Source of the DNA: Viola odorata
Lineage: Eukaryota > Streptophyta > Magnoliopsida > Malpighiales > Violaceae
Direction: 5' to 3'
Assembly (NCBI GenBank): GCA_963691705.1
Contig: OY829539.1
Span: 47,900,327-47,964,326 of the forward strand
Length of the DNA: 64,000 nt
The notes under the pieces were generated by a model, which saw nothing but the letters and a program-made list of their open reading frames with translations, searched no databases and had not been told where the DNA came from. Positions 8,665 to 18,363 of the stretch are shown here, piece by piece. Both the position numbers and the translations under genes were made by a program. Positions within the stretch are counted from its first letter, which is position 1. Each line of letters opens with the position of its first letter.

Positions 8665-10988
8665 TCATTTCCAGCCTGCCGCTTTAGCTTGGCGAAAACC
8701 CTCCTCATTAAGATGGGCAGATTTTCGCTTGAAAGCCGCCGTGACCTCATCAGGTTTGTACGCATCGACCCCATGGACTTCCTCAAAGCAATCGACTAAA
8801 ATAGCGGCAGTCTGCTCGACATGCCACAGACTCATATCGGCCGACTCTCCTTCCAGGGCAGCTTTCTCCTTGGCCAAGGATGATTTCTCATTTTCCAAGA
8901 CAGTATTTTTGGCCCTCTCCGCTGCCAAGACCTCAGAATGTTCTTTCTTCAGCTCTTGATGAGCCAGTAATAGTTGCGTCCGCTCCTCCAGCAATTTCTT
9001 CTTCTCATTCCGCTCTCGCGATAATTCCTCCAAGGAGGAGGAAAGAGAGGCAGCCTGACGCTGCACCTCCTCCGCCCAATAATGGAATTTCATCATATTA
9101 GTAAAAATATTTGAGCGTAATGAGTTCACTCTATCAACTTCGGTCTTGGAAAGGAAAGCCTCCCGTTCTGCCGCAGACGCCAATATTTAGGAAGCCAGCA
9201 AAGCCGAAACTTCATCCGAGCAATCACCCCCCAATGCCGCCAAACCAGTGTTACGGAGATCGTACAGTCCAACTTGATGAGTCACAACGCCACCCCCACT
9301 TATCGGACTAAGATCTGCCACAAAGTTGAAGGTGGCACCTCCTTCGCCATAACGGTGCAACAGGGGGATGCTCGAAGGAACGAACGCCAGAGGAATAGGA
9401 GGGTGAACCTGTGTGGACGAACCCCCTGGAGCAAGATAAGCACCATGAGGCTGATAGCCAGAAAAATCCTGCAAGCCCTCTTGATATCCCAGATTGAAGG
9501 AGTATGCATGAACAGGACCTCCGAAAGAATTGGGCGAAACCCCGAAAGTCTCGCTTGTTCCCAAGTTCGCCAAAAATTCCTAGGAATGTCCTCCCTAGGG
9601 AACAGCCGTGGAGTCGAAAACGTCCTCAGTTCTGTTCTCCATCCCGGTGGTAGAGGAAGATGGATTTCCCCCCTCACCTTCCCGTCGCTATCTCTTCTTA
9701 GAACCAGTCAGCATGTAACCCAAATTCATATCGCCTGAGGGAGGAGCGGAGGTAGTGACAGCGGTAGTGTCCTGCCAAGAACGCAATATGAAATATAGAA
9801 AAGAGAAGCCAAACGACGACAAACATTGAAATGTAGCATATCGTGGCTAAAAGGCACCCTTACTGTAACAATAGTGGGAGGAGGTGCTTCTGAAGAACCT
9901 GCCGCGTCCAGAGAAGGTGTAAGAGTGGCAACGCTTCTTGTTTTTCTCTTCTTTTTTCCTTTGGCAATGGCCTTAGGAGCCTGGGAAGAAGAAGGCTGGG
10001 CAGGAGGAGCAGCAACGGTCACGATGGGAACGCCTGAAGGAATATCAGTATTCCCTTCACCAGCTGAAGAAGAGGATACTTGATCAAGACTCGCGGAAGT
10101 AGCCGGCAGTTCCGTGGGTTTATCAGTAGCTTCCGTGGAGGTAGCTTTCTCCTTTTCCTCTCTTTCTTGAGCCCTCTTCAAGCGTCTCCTTACGCTTTCA
10201 GGCTTATAGTTGGGATCCGTCGCTGCGAGATCACAAAATAACGTCAGTATTAGTATCAGCGATAACAAAAAAGGGAGTAACGCGACACTCACGTTTAACA
10301 CAAGAACGCGCCACTTGACGAATGTGAACGCTGATTTCCAGTTTGAGCAATTTGTTTAACCAGCCTTGTTCACATTGAGGAAGGGTCCCTGGTCGACTCC
10401 AGATGTTATCATCGACATTTTGGTTAAACCCAGATCGCCACCAGGAACCAGGATCTTCAGGAAGATCTATCACAAAGAACTCCTTTTTCCAAGCATCATC
10501 GGAAGACTCGATGTGGAGGAGTTTCCAAGTAAAGGACTTGAGAGAGTCATCGTCGAAGCGGGGCGATATCGTTATCACTCCCCGACACTTCATCAGCTTA
10601 AAAAGAGATTTGAGTAGTAGAAGGGAAGGGGAAGTGATCCCTTTGTATTTACAAAGTTCCAGAAAAGCACAAACACAACAATACGCATTTGGGATAATTG
10701 GGTCGGATTCAGATTGCCGGCAACAAGCAAGTCTTTTACAAAAGAGTCGATGGGAAGCCAGAAACCATAACGGAACATTTGCGCATACAAGACCCTACGA
10801 TTGCCCGTCAAAACGTTGTTCAAACGTATTGACTCAGGGGCAACAACGGCCTTATATTCGTCAGGGATAACAGCATTATGGGCGGCCAAATGCTCATGGA
10901 GAGCGGCCTCAGATGTGATAACACTAGCAGTAATATCCATGCTTTTCTCATCGGCAGATTTCGACTCAGAACGGTGAGTCTTAGCCAT
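8665..10988 (-). pseudogene. Antisense gene B of E1, second gypsy-type-transposon-like protein
   Basis: Start ATG at 10988. The N-terminal module (LYAQMFRYGFWLPIDSFVKDLL, then NLNPTQL) matches genes A and A' and the E3 antisense protein. A frameshift near 10650-10600 moves reading into the frame 10593-10231. A canonical intron follows: donor GTGAGT at 10292, acceptor CTCGCAG ending 10223, 70 bp, phase 1 on both sides, joining in frame to a basic, Ser/Pro/Ala-rich region (10222 to about 9855). A second intron candidate is about 9854-9774. The rest (9573-8665, one frame with a TAA at 9187-9189) ends in a long heptad-rich coiled coil. Molecular role unknown. It runs opposite to gag-pol and has a TATA box about 168 bp upstream. 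Confidence 0.7.
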
Positions 10989-11155
10989 GGCAGAATTAAA
11001 GAAGTAAAAATGAAGAAGATGATGGAGGAGAAAGGAAATACCTTTAGAGAAAAAGGACTTCGAAGAACCTTGAATAGTGGGAAGAAAACAAGACGGCTAA
11101 AAGAAAATATGAGAAGGTGGGATGATAAAAGAAAAGGAAAAGAATAAATATTGGT

Positions 11156-11162
11156 TTTTATA
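11156..11162 (-). promoter_or_regulatory. Putative TATA box of antisense gene B
   Basis: On the minus strand this reads TATAAAA, about 168 bp before the gene B start codon at 10988. It is the most canonical of the antisense TATA boxes. Confidence 0.5.
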
Positions 11163-11606
11163 ACCCTAGTAATCGAATGAAACGGCGGATGCCACAGTCG
11201 TTGCGTGGAAGCGACATGAGGAACAGACTCAGGCAATGAGTGCAATTCTAGAAAAGCGCTACAACGCTTCGATTTCAATAAAGTTCTCGAGCACGCTAGC
11301 CCACAGCGCCGGAAGAAATGGACACGTGTGCCTGCACAATCGCGACTTTTCTAATGAGAAGATAGCAAGCATTAAATGCTCTGAAAAGCAGGTACCATTT
11401 CTTGGAAAAAACAAGAGCGATATCGCAAGAAAGGAGATAACGCAAGATGGCGTTAATTAAAAAGGCAGCTTTCGAGCTAACGCGAAAAAGAGGAATAAAA
11501 ATTCAAATAGCGGTAAAATACGGATATTGTCGCACAACAAGGCGTTATTACAAGACAAAGAAACAAATAAACAGAAAAATCCTCTAAATGGAGCAACCTC
11601 GATTAA
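11163..11606. other. E1 spacer between antisense genes A and B
   Basis: Moderately AT-rich spacer with no supportable frame. It lies upstream of B and downstream of the end of A, so it should hold the A terminator and the B promoter. Confidence 0.5.
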
Positions 11607-13824
11607 TCATGGGCCCTCGCGGACATCGCAGTCACCATTCCCCCGCTCTTCTCTAGAAGAAGGAAGATCTCCCTCACCTTCGCCTAGATCCTTCATTCTC
11701 TTGGAAGCGTAATCAGCCAGCACTGACGAATTGACAGTTCCCTGGCGATGGAGACTCATAAATTCAGCGATACAAACATCCATGGTCTTGTTCTTCCACC
11801 AGGCTATCTTTGAAGGTACTTTGGCCAAATCCGCATCACGAGACGCTATCTCTTCGCGAAGGAAGATATTCTTTTTGTCAGCCACCACCAATTCCGCCTC
11901 CAGAAGATCTATCTTAGCCTTCCCTTTCAATTTTTCTCGAGCAAGCTCAGCACGACAATCATTCAACTTCGCCCGGGTTCGCTCCTGAAGCTGCGACAGC
12001 TCCGTTACCTTCCCTAAGGCGGCGCTTAGTTCTCCCTTCAAATCAAGAGAAGGCCGAACCTTGTCACGCTGATCTTTGAAAAAGTAATTTAGCTCGCGGA
12101 AACTGTCCAGCATGTCAGTCAGAAGGCGTGAATGTCGTGCTTCAAGAGGATGCCGTAAGAACTCTTCTTTGTCCTTCGAAGAAGTAAACATTTGCCCCGC
12201 TATTGGGCCCACCGGCTCTTCTCGCGATAGTGGGTCCGATATCCCTAAAGCGCGAAGACCGTCGGTACCAAGGGAAGACAAGTCCAGCTGATATGTGGTG
12301 GGGCCTTGAAGACTTTGAGGGGAAAGATTGGAGATATAAGGAGGAGAATAAATTTTTGGGGAATCACCAATGCCTGAGATCGAAGAAAGAAACAAAGGCT
12401 GAGGTTTCTGTGGAGGAGCGATCGGATTCGAAACCGATAAGTTCACATCCGGAATAAAGGAGTGGATAGGAGAGATAGGACCACCAGACGACAAGGGAGA
12501 GCCCGCCGCTGCTGAAGCCTCGTTAACTTTGGGAGGAACGGCAGAGGGCACCTTCACCACTTCCGTCATCGGCAAGGCACCCGCGACGTGTGAAGTGTTA
12601 ACTCCCTCGGAGGGAACCGCGTTGACTTCCTCCACGGGAGGAATTGGTGGGTCAGACTTCTCTTTACAAACCCTCTTTACGAGATGCTCCGTCTCGGCGG
12701 CCATTTCGTCGCTATCGTCCTCAGTTGACTCCGCTGCGGGTACACTCTTTCTCGACCTAAGTTGCATCCGTTGGGTAAGGGTGGCATGACGCAGCTCGGA
12801 ACCGGTATCCATGCTTTCGCTATCGCTGTCAACCTCTTCAATCACAGGGTTACTCGGAGCCACTCCCTTACCGTGAGACGATAGCCAATTCTCAAGGAAA
12901 CGGGAAGGTCGAGCGGATGCGCCGCGTGTCGCGACGATTTTGTTCCTCTTTCCTCGTGGCGGAATAGGCGGACGACTTGAGCCTTCAGGCGGAGAAGAAG
13001 GAGGTAGCGTCTGAAGCGGCACCACGTTCAGAGGAGCGACCCTCAGTGTTACCTGCCAATAAAATATTTTAGTATGGCAAGAAAATCGAAGCGATAAGGT
13101 GACAAAAGAAAAACTCACCAACGACACTCTCTGGCAAAGGCCTGAACCGAGCGAATTCCCGAATGAGGAAGGGCCCTTCTATTTCTAACAGGGCGGTAAC
13201 ATTAGACACATCCATACTAGACAGCACATCTGGTTTTCGCCAAGCGGCACTGGTAATCTCTCGGTTGAAACCACCGCGCCAAAACCGAGAAGGCAAGCGA
13301 AGGGTGAAGAAGCCATTTTTCCAGTTGTCCACGTTCTCTTCGAAACCTTGAAAGTTCCGCCAGAAGAACCGAACAAGGGTATCATTCCAACTTGGGGTAA
13401 TATCCACCAAGCAGTTTCGACACCTCAAGCTGAAAAATGTACGGAACAAATCGAGCGATGGAGCGAAAATATGCTTCATCTCACACGAACGAAGAAAGGC
13501 GTAAAGCCCACACCAGGAAGGTGGAGTTATCTGAACAGGATTGAGATCCTAATGGTTTAGCAGCTTCATCAGAGAAGTATGAAGTGGGAAACAAAATCCG
13601 TAGGTAAACATATTGAAATAAACCAGCCGGAACGCCCCCCACATGGCATCAGTGAGCCGAGTATCCTTCAAAGGGACAAAGGGGCGGTATCCCGTGGGAA
13701 AAGTGATACCGTTCTCCTCTAACTCAGCCCTCAAAACCTCATTACAATCAAAGACACTACGAGCTCTCCTAACTTCGGGATCTAGGGGATTTTCGATAAC
13801 TGCAGAGGATCTAGCGCGAGACAT
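11607..13824 (-). pseudogene. Antisense gene A of E1, gypsy-type-transposon-like protein with coiled coil
   Basis: Start ATG at 13824. The first 92 codons carry the conserved module (LEENGITFPTGY, RLVYFNMFTYGFCFPLH). A single in-frame TAG at 13549-13551 interrupts it; reading continues in the same frame to about 13119 (ITPPSWCGLYAFL, FFSLRCRNCLVDITP). GTGAGT at 13118 and GGCAG ending 13053 could bound a 66-bp intron, but the join does not match the phase of the long downstream frame, so the sites differ or an indel has occurred. That frame (to 11607) is Pro/Ser/acid-rich and then coiled coil, with VPSKIAWWKNKTMD near 11790, matching IPAKIGWWRKKMKD in E3. Function unknown. Confidence 0.75.
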
Positions 13825-14011
13825 AATGAACTGGAAAAGTAAAGCTATGGCGATAGAGAAACAAAATACCTAGAGCAAAGAGCCAGTAAACAGGCCGTCG
13901 GCACCGACGAGCAATTGCAGTTCACCCCCCGGGAAGAAAGAAGCACAGAAGAGAGAAAATACGAAGAATTTCGAAGTATTAGCAAAAGTACTAAAAGAGA
14001 AGAGTGAATTC

Positions 14012-14017
14012 CTTATA
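14012..14017 (-). promoter_or_regulatory. Putative TATA box of antisense gene A
   Basis: The minus strand reads CTTTATAAGG about 190 bp before the gene A start codon. E0 has CCTTTAAAAGG at the matching place (694-702). Confidence 0.4.
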
Positions 14018-14301
14018 AAGTTTAAACCTAAAAAGAAACAGCCTGTAAAAACAAAACACGTGCAGAGTGGAAAAGGACGCGTGGGCAGTTATCAGTGTCT
14101 TTTGGAGAAGACAGTTACTGATTGAAAACTGAAAGGCGGTTGCACCCAGCGAAAGGCACACTTCCGCGATAACCCTGGAAACCTAAAAAAAAATAAAAAA
14201 TAAAAGGAGAAAAGCGGCAGGAGAGCGAAAAGAAAATAAAGCGTCATTTTATTATTTTAGGAAAGCCATACAGCATCTACAAAGAGGCATGGTATGCACA
14301 G

Positions 14302-14736
14302 CTATTCGCCGTCAGACCAGGAGATGCCATAGCAGTAGACCACATCATCATCATCATCATCACCTAAAAGCGATGGATCCTCGCCAGCGAGAGGGAAAGG
14401 TTCCTCAACCCTCTCCCCTATGCGAACTGACGATCGATCTGACTCCTTCTTAACAGCTGGCGATACCGTTTCAACAGCCGAGTAGGCAGAGGGAGCCCTT
14501 TGTGGTGACTCGCTAGGAAGGAAATACGTTCCTTCCCCCTTCGTAGAGAGAGAAGCAAGAGAATCAAAGAATGATCTAGATGCCTTCGCAGCATCCTTCC
14601 TCTGCCTCTTGCGACACCGTCGGCGAACAGGCGGCCTCCAAGGAGGCGACGGAGGAGGATTATCCGAATCAGGAGAAGTCGGAGGAGTTGGTGGAGAATC
14701 TCGTGCGGTCGTATCTAAAAAATGAGAATCAACCAT
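14302..14736 (-). CDS. Antisense gene C of E1, small acidic proline-rich protein
   Basis: An intact 144-codon frame with ATG at 14736. The N-terminus holds PTPPTSPDSDNPPPSPP followed by a basic cluster (RRRCRKRQRKD); the C-terminus has a run of six Asp and ends YCYGISWSDGE. The E0 copy (17375 back to 17089, then 1122 to 1000) keeps PTPPTTPDSDNPP, the basic cluster and the aromatic-acidic tail, while the middle has diverged. Ends conserved in two separate elements argue for a real gene. I do not recognise the family. A TATA-like word at 14807-14814 lies about 71 bp upstream; the E0 copy has one at the same distance. Confidence 0.6.
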   Translation of the reverse strand: MVDSHFLDTTARDSPPTPPTSPDSDNPPPSPPWRPPVRRRCRKRQRKDAAKASRSFFDSLASLSTKGEGTYFLPSESPQRAPSAYSAVETVSPAVKKESDRSSVRIGERVEEPFPLAGEDPSLLGDDDDDDVVYCYGISWSDGE

Positions 14737-14806
14737 GAGATCGCAGATTACTTATCAAAGGAAAAATGAACAAGGAGGTGAATAAAAACGAGGGAAAGAG
14801 GATCCC

Positions 14807-14814
14807 TTTAAATA
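14807..14814 (-). promoter_or_regulatory. Putative TATA box of antisense gene C
   Basis: The minus strand reads CTATTTAAAGG, about 71 bp before the start at 14736. The E0 copy reads CTATTTATGG at 17447-17454, about 72 bp before its start at 17375. Confidence 0.5.
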
Positions 14815-15210
14815 GCCAGAAAATCGGTAAAGAAGGACCTTCGATCTTCCAACCCGACCCTTGAGGGTGGACACGTGTACAGCCTGAAGTGTAAGTAAGG
14901 ATTTGAAATCACGCTTGTTGAAATCTTACTTGAATCAAGGAAAACCGCAAAATCGCCCAATCAGTTGCCAGGATAACAGCGGCGTGTATTTAATGCAGAA
15001 CAGCCAACCAGAAAACCACCCAGTAGCTGAATCATTTTCAGTTGGGCTAAGAATACCTCCAATGGAAAAATGACAAAGGGCGCATTAAAGAAGAAGAACA
15101 GTTGCAAAGTGGCATAATAAAAACAGTTTATTTATTATGGCCTAATGGCCGAAAAGTACAGTGGTATGACAAGAGGAAAAGTAAAAAGGGCTCAAAGGGA
15201 GCCACTAATA

Positions 15211-15588
15211 TCAGGAGTCAGAGCCAGCGTCTTCAGGTACTTCGGGAAGGTCTCTCAGGGAATCCATGACCAGAATTAGATCATGGGAGGTGGCTCTCAT
15301 CCCCTTTAGGCAGCACCCCAGCATATCCTTGCGCTGCTGCAGCATGGCGATCACCACTTGAATCCGAGCGATGGAGGCAGCCAGCTTCGACACGCTCTCC
15401 AAAGAACTGAAATCCTCCAGAGACGTGGCTCCCATCTTGGAATGGAGTGGGGTCAGCATCCCCTGCAGCTCCAGGATGTCCTCAGAAGTCTTGACCAGCA
15501 TGTTCTCCAGGAACCCAACGTCACCATCATTGAGGTTCTTGAGAGTGTGGCCCTTGGAAAGGAGAAAATTTTTAGTCAAATGATCCAT
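15211..15588 (-). CDS. Antisense gene D of E1, small conserved helical protein
   Basis: An intact 125-codon frame with ATG at 15588: MDHLTKNFLLSKGHTLKNL at the start, FLENMLVKT in the middle, and AMLQQRKDMLGCCLKGMRA toward the end. The E0 copy (18295-17906) aligns along its whole length with mostly conservative changes (MDDLTRKFLISK, FLENMLMKT, AMLQQRKDLLNCCLKSMRS). It looks alpha-helical, with no membrane segment. I do not recognise the family. A TATA box at 15638-15644 is 50 bp upstream, and E0 has one at a similar place. It is the antisense gene nearest the 3' LTR. Confidence 0.65.
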   Translation of the reverse strand: MDHLTKNFLLSKGHTLKNLNDGDVGFLENMLVKTSEDILELQGMLTPLHSKMGATSLEDFSSLESVSKLAASIARIQVVIAMLQQRKDMLGCCLKGMRATSHDLILVMDSLRDLPEVPEDAGSDS

Positions 15589-15637
15589 AATGCAAGTTGC
15601 TAAAGATGATGAGAACGTGGGTGGAAAAAGCTCCCCG

Positions 15638-15644
15638 ATTTATA
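15638..15644 (-). promoter_or_regulatory. Putative TATA box of antisense gene D
   Basis: Minus-strand CTATAAAT, 50 bp before the gene D start codon. The matching E0 box is at 18357-18363, 62 bp before its start. Confidence 0.55.
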
Positions 15645-16540
15645 GGCTCCGAGAGAAGGGCCTTGGAAAAGAAAAGGAGGTCCTCAAAAGGCGAGTCGTC
15701 CCGTTACCCTCGAGGGCCGATGGACCCGAAGCGGAAGCAAAGGTCAGTGTTCGTGAACTATCCGCGATACAGATGCTCGGAGGGGTACGAGATAGGATAT
15801 GGAAAAGCGCCGAAAGGCACGATATTACGGGTAGTCATGACGTAAAAGCCATACGGTTACTGGTATCCACAGTGTAAAGCCGCGTTGATGTCGCAGGTAG
15901 CCCTAGATGCATAAAACCTCGCCGACCTCACAGGTATCTAGTGGTATAAAGCCACGTTAATCGAAGGCAGCTGATGGCGTAAAACCGCGTCAATATCGTT
16001 GTTCCCTTAAGCGGAAAAGAAAGACAGGACCTGTGTGATCTCAAAATCCCTGTAAGTACAAAGTTTGCTAATTTCTCCATAAGTACCTATCTCCTCTATG
16101 TGTTTGCAATACACTCGAAAGGATGATGGACCGGAACATAGGCGAGCCTACGGAATGACTCGGCCGCGGTCCTTGGCGACATCGCAAGTGGCCCGTTAGT
16201 AGCTCTCCTACGACAGGAGTGAAGTTGCGACTTTCCAAAGTCCTGCCAAAGGGATCAGGCTGAATAATATCGCTAGGTGAAAGCAATCCCCTAATAATTA
16301 CGAACAAGACGGAGGCGTCTCCCGTGGATTTCTTAACGCCTCCGGAGGACAAGGCATGAGACAAAAATGAGGGTCGGGATCTGTTTGCTCGGAGGAAAAG
16401 CTTCAAATCTGAGCTCTAGCCCATCGTTTAGACCAACCTGTATCGAGCTAAAGGAGACAAGGAAGCTCGAATATCCTAGGAGCCTATCGCCTTATGAAAG
16501 AACAAATCATCACCTAAGATTCCAGACATGGACAGGGAGT
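15645..16540. other. E1 spacer between gene D and the pre-LTR block
   Basis: No supportable coding frame. Short words such as GTAAAGCC and ATAAAGCC recur between 15840 and 15990. The region is upstream of antisense gene D. Confidence 0.5.
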
Positions 16541-16584
16541 GACAGCCCTTGGTAAACACTCGGGCTCGTTTTCAGTTGGGCTTA
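16541..16584 (+). promoter_or_regulatory. Conserved block directly before the E1 3' LTR
   Basis: GCCCTTGGTAAACACTCGGG followed by CTCGTTTTCAGTTGGGCTTA ends exactly at the LTR. E0 has nearly the same at 19041-19081, and E3 has a related version on the minus strand (46185-46222). The plus-strand primer should lie here, yet no long purine run is present. Confidence 0.65.
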
Positions 16585-17088
16585 TGATAACAATCAAGAC
16601 AACCTTCACGGTGCTACTACACTTGCGACTCCTGCCGGGACGGATTCCTATAAGTCCCGTAGTATATCTTCATATCGCCTAGAGATCAACGAAGGATTCC
16701 TAGGATGGTCGACATCAGCGGAGGGGGGACTCACGCGTCTCTATACGCACGGCGTCATCCCATCCTAGGGAACTGCTAGGTTATCGCTCCCGGCAGCCCC
16801 GTTAGATACCGCTCATGACGTCACCTACTGGCATCGCTCGTAACGTCATCACCAGACATCGCCTGGAATGTTATCGCCAGGTATCACCATTGAGGCCTAT
16901 AAATATCCCTACTTTTTCGAACAGAAGGAAAGATCAAGATGACCCAGCAGAACCTCTTGTTACTTTGTATCCCCGAACTGACTTAAGCATCGGAGTGTCT
17001 ACGCCGGAGCCCCCCCTCCGGCGCTTTGCAGGTACATCCAACGACCGACCGCCGCCGTTCTGATCAGACACGACCTCGAATCTTATCA
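16585..17088 (+). repeat. E1 3' LTR
   Basis: 504 bp, TGATAACAATC to CTTATCA, the same length as the 5' LTR and differing by about 20 substitutions by eye. TATA box at 16898-16905 and a perfect GC hairpin at 17003-17022. Confidence 0.95.
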
Positions 17089-17093
17089 GGTTT
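17089..17093. repeat. Target site duplication of E1, right copy (GGTTT)
   Basis: Identical to 1118-1122. Confidence 0.95.
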
Positions 17094-17375
17094 GGACTCC
17101 CCCTTCACAGCGGAAGATGTCGCCTTTACGACAGTATCGCCTGGAGGAATCTCCTCTTCAAACCAGTCGGCAGGAGGAAATACTTCTTTGCCCTTACAAG
17201 CCGGAGGGGCTGAAAAAGAAGAAAACTAGTCAGTGGTCTTAGAATTTGCTCTCTTCTTCGACCTTTTTCGACCTCCGCGGCTAGACGGCGAAGGAGGATT
17301 GTCAGAATCCGGTGTAGTCGGAGGGGTCGGATGAGATTCTCGCTCATCAGAGACCTGATCATATGAATCAGCCAT
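17089..17375 (-). pseudogene. Antisense gene C' of E0, N-terminal part
   Basis: ATG at 17375. The frame reads MADSYDQVSD, then PTPPTTPDSDNPPSPSSR and a basic cluster, then hits a TAG at about codon 50 before continuing in frame to the E1 insertion point. The remainder is at 1000-1122. The TAG sits just before a T-rich CAG, so it could lie within an intron rather than being a true nonsense codon. TATA-like word at 17447-17454. Confidence 0.65.
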
Positions 17376-17905
17376 GAGAAATGAAAATCAGTAGCAACAA
17401 AAGAGTACAAAGAAGAAGATGAACAGGGAAAAGAAGAAGAACTCCCCATAAATAGTTAAAGTGGTAAGACTCTTCAAATTTTTCCACACGTGATTGGAGG
17501 ATAATTTAATGCATCTCAAGAAGATCAACCATAATAGCAGAATCAAATCCTTTGATCACGCCTGTTGGGATTTCTCGATAATCAAGAAACACCGAAAAAC
17601 CGCCCAATAAGTTAATACTGAAGGGGCGGCGAGTGATTAGTACAAAACGGTTCGCCAGAACAACCGTCACCACCTGGCAGATAAAGAAGAATAAATGCTG
17701 CAGAAATCCGACCAATGAAAGACTCATTTTCAGTTGGGTTGGCATAGCCCTCAACCGAAGCAAGGGCTAACGCCCTAAAAGAGGAAAGAAATCGCAAGCC
17801 CGATAACGGAAAAAAGTTTTTATTACGGCCTAACGGCCTAAACATACATCTGCATACATAATACCTATAAAGGAAAAGCGAAAAAGAAAGTGGAGCGGCA
17901 AGCAC

Positions 17906-18295
17906 TCAAGCTCGGGACCCAGCATCATTGTCGTCATCCACCAGCAGAGTGGGGATATCTCTCAAGGCCTCCATCACAGAGGTCAGCTCAGAAGAGGTGC
18001 TTCTCATGCTCTTCAGGCAGCAGTTCAGCAGATCCTTCCTCTGCTGTAGCATGGCAATGGCTACCTCGATGCGGCAGGCTGCAATGGCCAACTTAGAGAC
18101 ATTCCCAATGGGATTGAAGTCCTCCATAGAAGCAGCCCCGATCCTGGACTAAATGGGGGTCATCATTCCCCGAAGCTCCAGCGCATCTTCACCAGTCTTC
18201 ATCAGCATGTTCTCCAGGAAGCTGACTTCACCCTCAGTGAGATTTTTGAGGGTTAGGACTTTGGAAATCAGAAATTTTCTAGTAAGATCGTCCAT
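17906..18295 (-). pseudogene. Antisense gene D' of E0
   Basis: ATG at 18295 (MDDLTRKFLISK). One in-frame TAG near 18150 follows MMTPI; the same frame then continues to the stop at 17906. Full-length homologue of gene D in E1, with conserved FLENML, VSKLA and AMLQQRKD words. TATA box at 18357-18363. Confidence 0.7.
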
Positions 18296-18363
18296 GAAGA
18301 AATGATAAATGAGAAGTAGAAAGAATGTGAAGAATCTGCACAGAAAAAAGGATCGCATTTATA

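Larger units (their letters stand above)
1123..17088 (+). mobile_element. E1: complete Tat-lineage Ty3/gypsy retrotransposon with antisense gene cassette
   Basis: The element is 15,966 bp. It is bounded by two 504-bp LTRs, each starting TGATAA and ending TTATCA, with matching 5-bp target duplications. Order: LTR, primer binding site, gag-protease, RT, RNase H, second (archaeal-type) RNase H, integrase, repeat-rich spacer, then four antisense genes (B, A, C, D), spacer, LTR. I count about 20 LTR differences by eye (roughly 96 percent identity), so it is not recent. Two frameshifts, a TAA, a TAG and a small deletion in pol make it defective by itself. It is inserted in the sister element E0. 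Confidence 0.95.

Noticed and set aside
9274..9738. 154-codon plus-strand frame
   Set aside because: It overlaps antisense gene B, whose frame shows homology and coiled-coil composition. The plus-strand product has no recognisable features.
15358..15603. Plus-strand frames over gene D (81 and 70 codons)
   Set aside because: Overlapping shadows of gene D, whose minus-strand protein is conserved in E0.
7563..16584. Envelope-like gene after pol in E1
   Set aside because: No long sense-strand frame with a signal peptide or membrane segment was found; all supported genes here are antisense.
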